From Dolosigranulum pigrum ATCC 51524 (GTDB taxonomy: Bacteria > Bacillota > Bacilli > Lactobacillales > Carnobacteriaceae_A): a DNA stretch of 10,365 nucleotides. Below, one piece after another: positions 7,101 to 10,365 of the stretch. Position 1 is the stretch's first letter. The number at the start of each line of letters is the position of its first letter. The position numbers and the translations under genes are program-made. A model generated the notes under the pieces. That model did no database searches. It saw only the letters and a program-made list of their open reading frames with translations, and had not been told where the DNA came from. The stretch lies in contig NZ_JH601104.1 in assembly GCF_000245815.1 (NCBI RefSeq), forward strand, positions 152,861 through 163,225. Direction: 5' to 3'.

Positions 7101-8130
7101 CTTTCTGGCCGTTATCATCTGTACCTAGCTTGTTATATAATTCCGTTCGTTTGTCAAATAGCTTAAATAATTCTTTTCGTACACTTTCGAATGTTTTCTC
7201 TTCTTGTGGAGTCGACTCTGTTTCCGCAGCTGCTAAGTCTTCCTCAATTTGTTTTTGGATATTTTGCGGAAGCAAGTGCTTAATGTTTTCGATCTCTTTA
7301 CCCTTTTTCTTGAGTTCCTCTTTAAGGTTTTCAAGCTCCATTTTTTCATCAGGTGTTAATGATTCCTTATTCGATAATGCTTCGATTTGCTTTCCAATTT
7401 CGAAGCCTTCATCCGCTAGTTGTTTAGCATGATCATAAGCATCTGTTTCTTTTAAGTTTTGCTCTGTCTCTTCTTCTACTGTTGCTAGATCCTCATCGAT
7501 TTGTGCTTGAATATCATCCGGCAACTGTTCCTTCAAGCCTTCAATTGTTTCTCCCTTAGCAAATAATTCTTGGGCTAACTTGGCTATTTCTTTTTTATCT
7601 TCTGCTGTTTTGTTCTCTTTGGCTAACAAAGCTTCGATCTGCTCTCCAATTTTGAACCCTTCATCCGCAGCTTGTTCAGCTTGTTTTTGAGCGTCATCTG
7701 CTTCTTGTTCTTGAATCCCTTGCTCGACATCTTCCATTTCCGGTGCAATATCTTTTTCGATATCTTGGATGGTCTCTTTAGGAAGTTGGTCTTGAATACC
7801 CTCTAACTTTTCCACAGCACCCAATAATTGTGGTGCAACTTCTTTGATTTTTTGTCTTTCTTCAGGAGTTAATGATCGTCCCTCAGCATCCGCTTGGTCT
7901 AATAATGACTCAATCTCTTTTGCAGCAGGCTCAACCTCATCAATGATAGATTCAGCTTGACGAACGGCGTCATCTTCCGTATCAGCGCTTACTGTCTCCA
8001 CATTATTTAATAGCAATACTGTTCCTAGAGCAACAGAGGCTACTCCTACACTTAATTTCTTCAATGTATAGCGTTTATTTTTATTCGCACGACGACTAAA
8101 TTTTTCTTGCGTATTATTTTTCCCAACCAT
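4117..8130 (-). CDS. LPDTA-anchored surface protein with three-helix repeats, G5 pair and GA module
   Basis: Complete 1337-residue wall protein. Domains by residue: YSIRK-type signal peptide 1-49 (YTLKKLSVGVAS at 21-32, probable cleavage after VSA); highly acidic helical region 55-885 made of about nine three-helix repeats, two of them 92% identical; G5 domains 905-971 and 985-1051 (VEERED, TLPKGERKVIQ, VVVGTKE signatures); GA albumin-binding-type module about 1094-1147; Pro/Lys/Gly wall spacer 1153-1207; a second three-helix module about 1221-1277 with LPNLT; sorting signal 1308-1337 (LPDTA, hydrophobic segment, KKIKA tail). Known GA modules bind serum albumin, and G5 domains are linked to cell-wall glycan and biofilm functions. 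The C-terminal half is nearly the same as in the gene to the right. GGAG lies 8 bases before the ATG. It has its own promoter and terminator. I infer a plasma-protein-binding or M-like adhesin; the ligand of the N-terminal repeats is unknown. Confidence 0.92.
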   Translation of the reverse strand: MVGKNNTQEKFSRRANKNKRYTLKKLSVGVASVALGTVLLLNNVETVSADTEDDAVRQAESIIDEVEPAAKEIESLLDQADAEGRSLTPEERQKIKEVAPQLLGAVEKLEGIQDQLPKETIQDIEKDIAPEMEDVEQGIQEQEADDAQKQAEQAADEGFKIGEQIEALLAKENKTAEDKKEIAKLAQELFAKGETIEGLKEQLPDDIQAQIDEDLATVEEETEQNLKETDAYDHAKQLADEGFEIGKQIEALSNKESLTPDEKMELENLKEELKKKGKEIENIKHLLPQNIQKQIEEDLAAAETESTPQEEKTFESVRKELFKLFDKRTELYNKLGTDDNGQKVTTPAEYAEMKKIVDAIKQTFAELEQVAQTDSEKRGAASLKGALIEGQTTIPPLKQEQKDKEDTESNQSEIEEDLAAAETESTPQEEKTFESVRKELFELFAKRTELYNKLGTDDNGQKVTTPAEYAEMKTIVDAIKQTFAELEQVAQTDSEKSRVASLKGALIEGQTLIPPLKQEPKDTENTESNQSEKQVDEITKQADQIMSEIDQLFDGVAQDEEGNPVLTAKDNATYEELIKKLEREIPTIESQLADLSEANKEAATEKLNKYKEEIKDANFSFKVNNVQKKLVELGEFYDGLNEDNELTPTDLNTLEMHIDTLEQAVTEIEAELPQIDEVRQAHLNALINNAKEEINVGRLQLRSAKIIDAVEEKWAKIDELYKSLQDIDNENYNATFTPDQLEQLRTLISDLGEELTKAEEAIKELPETYKQVIEAELAPYKAELLAGKNQLDYVNTIKQAEDIMASIEALFENLSVVDGEPVVSAEEQATFAKLIDELSDEIKKIEAELPTFSEEVAENVRQKLATYKQEIKDAQEQLKAIPFTAKPTENLYNKQYERGELPSKTYNAEIPFKVEEREDSTLPKGERKVIQQGANGTKKVIEYYFPEVDEPVVYEETLEQPTNEIVVVGTKESESQDDVKKPSDIYFTEIPYKVEEREDNTLNKGERKVIQPGVKGLKKVTEFNQPGAGEPEKHEKIIKQPTNEIVLVGTKEVTPPEKKDDFDAQLHKNLVQTELGVNRNDSIANSVQSDSATRDDFKAEFLAAYKKRTIEELKAKGFTNKFVFNIIQRANTIEGIDSVVAELNSSVKDKEKAPEKGNQAPDKETQTSDKGKPTPDQGKPALDKGQSLPDKGQETPDKGQQAPQSAKGLSTTAEAKPAFPQAELDKLVAEERAKREAGIQTLPNLTQAQKDQFVANLKKASTVDEFDAILGEAKALTATQPEKAEQSEKQVDKKQEEKKADQKQGERLPDTATGAWALGLVGVSSILAGAGIKKIKA
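4120..4209 (-). other. Cell-wall sorting signal LPDTA
   Basis: Residues 1308-1337: LPDTA, a hydrophobic segment (AWALGLVGVSSILAGAG) and a KKIKA tail. This is a standard sortase A layout except that alanine replaces glycine after the scissile threonine. The paralogue to the right has the same LPDTATGAWALG stretch. Confidence 0.9.
4519..4674 (-). repeat. Pro/Asp/Lys/Gly wall-spacer repeats
   Basis: Residues 1153-1204 are a degenerate array of 6-8 residue units related to PDKGQ (PEKGNQA, PDKETQT, SDKGKPT, PDQGKPA, LDKGQSL, PDKGQET, PDKGQQA). Such segments span the peptidoglycan. The paralogue at 8445 keeps only about three to four units, so copy number has changed between the two genes. Confidence 0.8.
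4690..4851 (-). other. GA (albumin-binding-type) module
   Basis: Residues 1094-1147 match the three-helix GA pattern of protein G and Finegoldia PAB: helix 1 ending in TIEELKAKG, helix 2 FTNKFVFNIIQRA, helix 3 NTIEGIDSVVAELNSS. The spacing of ELK-x-x-G, F-x-FN-x-I and A-x-T-x-E-x-(5)-V agrees with the family. Known GA modules bind serum albumin. Binding here is inferred, since contact residues differ between subtypes. Confidence 0.75.
4978..5418 (-). other. Two tandem G5 domains
   Basis: Residues 905-971 and 985-1051 each show the G5 pattern: EIPF/YKVEERED, TL-x-KGERKVIQ, a G-x-x-G turn, a charged middle, and PTNEIV-x-VGTKE. G5 domains occur in biofilm surface proteins such as Aap and SasG, with reported links to N-acetylglucosamine and zinc. 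The second copy is almost identical to its counterpart in the gene to the right, while the first is more diverged. Confidence 0.85.
6535..6891 (-). repeat. 357-base tandem repeat, copy 2
   Basis: Encodes residues 414-532, 119 residues starting IEEDLAAAETES. It differs from copy 1 by 10 residues (about 92% identity) and follows it directly and in frame. The repeat length is a multiple of three, so gain or loss of a copy keeps the protein in frame. Confidence 0.93.
6892..7248 (-). repeat. 357-base tandem repeat, copy 1
   Basis: Encodes residues 295-413, starting IEEDLAAAETES, with the core VRKELFKLFDKRTELYNKLG and TTPAEYAEM. It is the N-terminal member of the near-identical pair and follows a more divergent three-helix unit that ends in the same QIEEDLAAAE type of helix. 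Confidence 0.93.
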
Positions 8131-8138
8131 TCTACATT

Positions 8139-8142
8139 CTCC
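8139..8142 (-). promoter_or_regulatory. Ribosome binding site GGAG
   Basis: GGAG lies 8 bases before the ATG at 8130 and supports that start. A second ATG lies between the site and the start, only one base after GGAG, and is followed at once by TAG. It is too close to be used well. Confidence 0.75.
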
Positions 8143-8151
8143 ATATCATTT

Positions 8152-8172
8152 ATTATTGGACAATAATCCAAT
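8152..8172 (-). promoter_or_regulatory. Overlapping inverted repeats at the 5' end of the leader
   Basis: On the minus strand ATTGGA (8167-8172), loop TTATTG, TCCAAT (8155-8160) can form a 6-pair hairpin. ATTATTG (8161-8167), TC, CAATAAT (8152-8158) is a second, overlapping inverted repeat. The predicted transcript starts at or next to the first arm. This could be a 5' stabilising hairpin or, as double-stranded DNA, an operator for a dimeric repressor. The function is not shown by sequence. Confidence 0.45.
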
Positions 8173-8177
8173 AGTAT

Positions 8178-8206
8178 ATTTTATATCCATATTAACTAAA
8201 AATCAA
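8178..8206 (-). promoter_or_regulatory. Promoter of the 1337-residue protein gene
   Basis: On the minus strand TTGATT (8201-8206), a 17-base spacer and TAAAAT (8178-8183) form a reasonable sigma-A promoter. The -10 box with the following AT is the same TAAAATAT as in the left-hand gene's promoter. Expected start is near 8171. Confidence 0.6.
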
Positions 8207-8252
8207 TATAAAAATTATGAAATTTAAAATAAAAAACTATGTGAATAATTAG

Positions 8253-8264
8253 GGAGAGCTCTCC
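8253..8264. repeat. Perfect 12-base palindrome GGAGAGCTCTCC
   Basis: A perfect palindrome 47 bases upstream of the -35 box at 8206. The first eleven bases recur in the terminator at 8396-8406. No U-run follows here on either strand, so it is not itself an intrinsic terminator. It could be an operator or the remnant of a duplicated terminator. Confidence 0.5.
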
Positions 8265-8390
8265 ATACACTCATTTATATACTTTTTATACAATTATTTA
8301 TGCATGATTGATATCTCTCACAGGACACCACATCGTCGCCTAAATCATGGGCACTTACACATCAGCTAAGGAATATTAATTTACATACAT

Positions 8391-8413
8391 AAAAAGGAGA
8401 GCTCTCGCCCTCC
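8391..8413 (-). terminator. Intrinsic terminator after the right-hand surface gene
   Basis: On the minus strand GGAGGGC, loop GAGA (a GNRA tetraloop), GCTCTCC with one G-U pair, followed by TTTTTATG. It lies about 31 bases after the stop codon and should separate this gene from the next one. Confidence 0.9.
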
Positions 8414-8444
8414 ATTTTATTGATTCAAATAAACCAATTATTAA

Positions 8445-9479
8445 TTATTTTTTGATTTTTTTGATTCCTGCGCCTACTAAGATTGAAGATACCCCAACAA
8501 GTCCTAAAGCCCATGCACCAGTTGCTGTGTCTGGTAGACGTTCTCCTTGTTTCTTGTCTGCTTTTTTATCTTCTTTCTTATCTTCTTGTTTCTGATCTGT
8601 TTGCTTTTCGTCTGCCTGTTTAGCAGGTTGTACAGCACTCAATTTATTTGCTTCACCTAGAATTGCGTCAAACTTATCAACAGTTGATGCTTTCTTAAGT
8701 TCTGCAATTAACTGATCTTTTTGTGCTTGAGTTAGGTTCGGTAAGGTTTGGATTTCAGCTTCACGTTTAGCACGTTCTTCAGCGACTAACTTGTCTAATT
8801 CTGCCTGTGGGAATGCTGGTTTCGCTTCTGCTATTGTGCTTAGTCCTTTTGCACTTTGTGGTGCTTGTTGGCCTTTATCCGGAGTTGGTTTTCCTTGGTC
8901 CGGAACCTGGTTCCCTTTTCCTTTTTCAGGTGCTTTTTCTTTATCTTTTACTGATGAATTAAGCTCAGCAACAACACTATCGATACCTTCAATGGTATTC
9001 GCACGTTGAATAATATTGAAGACAAATTTATTCGTAAATCCTTTGGCTTTCAACTCTTCAATAGTACGTTCCTTGTATGCAGCTAACCATTCTGCCTTGA
9101 AGTCATCTCTTGTTGCAATATCTGATTGGACGCTGTTAGCTATAGAGTCATTGCGGTTCACTCCCAATTCAGTTTGAACAAGGTTTTGGTGCAGTTGTGC
9201 ATCGAAGTCGTCTTTTTTCTCAGGTGGTGTAACTTCTTTTGTTCCGACTAAGACTATTTCGTTCGTTGGTTGCTTAATAATTTCCTCGTGTTTTTCTGGC
9301 TCGTTAGCTCCAAGTTGATTGAATTCAGTCACTTTTTTCAGCCCGGTAACACCTGGTTGGATGACTTTACGTTCGCCTTTGTTTAAGGTGTTATCTTCAC
9401 GTTCTTCTACTTTATATGGTATTTCAGTGAAGTAGATATCTGAAGGTTGGTTAACGTCGTCTTGTGATTCAGATTCTTT
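8445..9479 (-). repeat. Duplicated wall-proximal module, copy 2
   Basis: Partner of 4117-5220, beginning at KESESQDD. It keeps the second G5 domain, the GA module, the LPNLT module and the LPDTA anchor, with a shorter proline spacer and a Lys/Asp-rich stretch (QKQEDKKEDKKADKKQ) before the anchor. Confidence 0.92.
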
Positions 9480-10365
9480 TGTTCCAACTAGGACTATTTC
9501 TTTAGTTGATTCCTTAAGAATTTCTTCATGTTTCACTGGCTCATCGACACCCGGGAAGAAGTATTCAATAACTTTCTTCGTACCTTTAACACCTGGTTGG
9601 ATAACTTTACGTTGTCCTTTAGGTAACGTATCATCTACTCGTTCTTCTACCTCGAAATCTATCTCAGCAAAATATGTGTTAGAGGGTACTTCTGGACGAT
9701 CAGTAGATGAATTCAACCATTCTTCATTTATTAAGTTTTCAGATGGTTTAGCTGAAATATATCCATTTTTCTCGAATTCACTTGCTAATTGACGAATAAC
9801 TTGTGGACTATTAACTTCTTGAATAAGTTCTATTAAATCTGCTGGAGCACCCAATTTTCGTAATAGGTTAACAGTTTCTTCTTTTAAATTTTGAAGACGT
9901 TCATCTTGAGATTTTGATTTCCATTCATAGCGTAAGGTGTATACTCCATCCTTAAGCTCTTTAGAAACCACCTTGAAATTGCTATCATATCCAGCATATA
10001 ATTCATCCATAGCATTCTTAAAGTCTTCTACAGTTTTATAATTCTCTTCAGTAAAGGTTTTAAACTCATCAAGATTTCCCTTGTCTACAGGGACGCCATC
10101 CACAAATACACGTAATGCATATGGTTTAATCGTTGGGCGATCTTCATTCTCATTCCATGCATAGCGTAAAGTGTACACACCATCGTTATAGTCTTTTGAA
10201 ACTACCTTAAAGCGATCGTCATATGATGCATATTGGTCGTTAACTTGTTTCTTGAAATCTTCTTCTGATGAAAATGTTCCTTCATCAAAGGTTTGATCAA
10301 CATCATAGTTCTTCTCACCTTCTGGGACACCGTCCACAATTATACGTAATGCATATGGTTTAATC
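8445..10365 (-). CDS. LPDTA surface protein with Ig-binding-like repeats and GA module, 5' end missing
   Basis: The frame remains open to the right edge, giving 639 residues plus stop. A GTG at 10337 is internal to a repeat and is not the start. Domains by visible residue: two 78-residue repeats at 1-78 and 79-152, each starting IKPYALR, with predicted beta-beta-alpha-beta-beta order like the small Ig-binding domains of protein L and protein G; a helical segment 153-200; G5 domains 230-296 and 310-376; GA albumin-binding-type module about 419-472; short Pro/Asp/Lys/Gly spacer 478-506; three-helix LPNLT module about 519-576; Lys-rich spacer; LPDTA sorting signal from 610. The C-terminal half is about 95% identical over its core to the downstream gene. 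Known proteins of this plan (protein G, protein L) bind antibody and albumin. I infer a plasma-protein-binding factor. The antibody part rests on fold pattern only. Confidence 0.88.
   Translation of the reverse strand, partial: IKPYALRIIVDGVPEGEKNYDVDQTFDEGTFSSEEDFKKQVNDQYASYDDRFKVVSKDYNDGVYTLRYAWNENEDRPTIKPYALRVFVDGVPVDKGNLDEFKTFTEENYKTVEDFKNAMDELYAGYDSNFKVVSKELKDGVYTLRYEWKSKSQDERLQNLKEETVNLLRKLGAPADLIELIQEVNSPQVIRQLASEFEKNGYISAKPSENLINEEWLNSSTDRPEVPSNTYFAEIDFEVEERVDDTLPKGQRKVIQPGVKGTKKVIEYFFPGVDEPVKHEEILKESTKEIVLVGTKESESQDDVNQPSDIYFTEIPYKVEEREDNTLNKGERKVIQPGVTGLKKVTEFNQLGANEPEKHEEIIKQPTNEIVLVGTKEVTPPEKKDDFDAQLHQNLVQTELGVNRNDSIANSVQSDIATRDDFKAEWLAAYKERTIEELKAKGFTNKFVFNIIQRANTIEGIDSVVAELNSSVKDKEKAPEKGKGNQVPDQGKPTPDKGQQAPQSAKGLSTIAEAKPAFPQAELDKLVAEERAKREAEIQTLPNLTQAQKDQLIAELKKASTVDKFDAILGEANKLSAVQPAKQADEKQTDQKQEDKKEDKKADKKQGERLPDTATGAWALGLVGVSSILVGAGIKKIKK
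8949..9110 (-). other. GA (albumin-binding-type) module
   Basis: Visible residues 419-472 carry the same three-helix GA core as the downstream gene (TIEELKAKG, FTNKFVFNIIQRA, NTIEGIDSVVAEL). Only helix-1 residues differ (W for F, E for K). Conservation of the core between the paralogues suggests a retained function. Confidence 0.75.
9237..9677 (-). other. Two tandem G5 domains
   Basis: Visible residues 230-296 and 310-376, with VEERVDDTLPKGQRKVIQPG and VEEREDNTLNKGERKVIQPG cores and VLVGTKE ends. The second is nearly identical to that of the downstream gene. The first is visibly more diverged, marking the edge of the recently homogenised segment. Confidence 0.85.
9915..10364 (-). repeat. Two tandem beta-grasp-like repeats (protein L/G-like)
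   Basis: Unit 1 (10131-10364) and unit 2 (9915-10130) repeat with a 78-residue period. Shared landmarks: IKPYALR at the start, VDGVP turn, a T-F-rich second strand, the EDFK helix ending in a YA-x-YD turn, FKVVSK, then DGVYTLRY. Predicted order is strand-strand-helix-strand-strand. Unit 1 begins at the window edge and shares the same first residues, so earlier copies probably lie outside. Confidence 0.8.

Larger units (their letters stand above)
5476..7968 (-). repeat. About nine three-helix repeats (N-terminal half)
   Basis: Residues 55-885 divide into units starting near 55, 147, 234, 308, 427, 538, 625, 705 and 796. Most share a layout: helix, a turn with LTPEE, LTPDE, LTPTD or FTPDQ, a second helix ending in QLP or ELP, then a third helix. 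The turns argue for stacked three-helix bundles rather than one continuous coiled coil. Units are very acidic and have almost no cysteine. I do not recognise the family. GA-like, SMC-like or M-protein-like folds are alternatives. Confidence 0.7.
8131..8444. other. Intergenic region between genes 1 and 2
   Basis: This 314-base gap contains, from right to left, the terminator of the right-hand gene, about 125 bases of mixed composition with nothing recognisable, the palindrome GGAGAGCTCTCC, an AT-rich stretch, and the promoter and leader of the next gene. No coding or RNA gene is apparent. Confidence 0.7.

Noticed and set aside
6695..7432. Similar plus-strand frames encoding related Ser-rich peptides
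   Set aside because: Their likeness to each other comes only from the 357-base tandem repeat in the real minus-strand gene.
5476..7968. Classical M-protein style continuous coiled coil
   Set aside because: Regular proline-containing turns (TPEE, QLP, ELP) interrupt the helices, which fits three-helix bundles better.
8132..8137. ATGTAG minimal start-stop just before the gene 2 start
   Set aside because: It is only one base after the GGAG site, too close for efficient initiation, and is probably chance in an ATG-rich leader.
10335..10337. GTG as start codon of the right-hand surface gene
   Set aside because: The frame continues to the window edge with IKPYALRII, which aligns with the second repeat. 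The GTG encodes the valine of the VDGV turn.

Overview
The window holds three large genes for Gram-positive cell-wall surface proteins, all on the minus strand. Transcription therefore runs from high to low coordinates. The sequence is AT-rich. Two gene starts show YSIRK-type signal peptides (YSLKKLSVGVAS, YTLKKLSVGVAS), and two gene ends show LPXT sortase tails (LPDTA, hydrophobic stretch, positively charged tail). Shine-Dalgarno sites are strong. This points to a low-GC Firmicute of the Lactobacillales, such as a streptococcus or a member of the Aerococcaceae. No housekeeping gene is present to fix the genus.

Layout in transcription order (right to left). (1) 10365-8445: the 3' part of a surface protein whose start lies beyond the right edge. 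It has two tandem 78-residue repeats with a beta-beta-alpha-beta-beta pattern like the immunoglobulin-binding domains of protein L or protein G, then a helical segment, two G5 domains, a GA (albumin-binding) module, a proline-rich spacer, a second three-helix module and an LPDTA anchor. A strong intrinsic terminator follows. (2) 8130-4117: a complete 1337-residue protein with its own promoter. It has a YSIRK signal peptide, about nine three-helix repeats of 75-119 residues (two nearly identical), then the same G5-G5-GA-spacer-helical-LPDTA half as the first gene. It also ends at an intrinsic terminator. (3) 3767-1: a third YSIRK protein with an excellent promoter, cut by the left edge after 1255 residues. 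It has an acidic linker, a Rib-like domain, a large unrecognised head region, a calcium-loop motif, an Ig-like domain and a stalk of Rib/RibLong-type repeats.

Together they form a surface-protein island made of three independent transcription units. The first two are paralogues that share a wall-proximal half and carry different ligand-binding N-terminal halves, as expected from module shuffling. The likely theme, by family knowledge and inference, is host plasma-protein binding (albumin, possibly antibodies) plus adhesion.

The two intergenic gaps (about 349 and 314 bases) hold promoters, terminators, a nine-G homopolymer far upstream of gene 3, and an inverted-repeat leader before gene 2. 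No RNA genes, insertion sequences or CRISPR arrays were seen.
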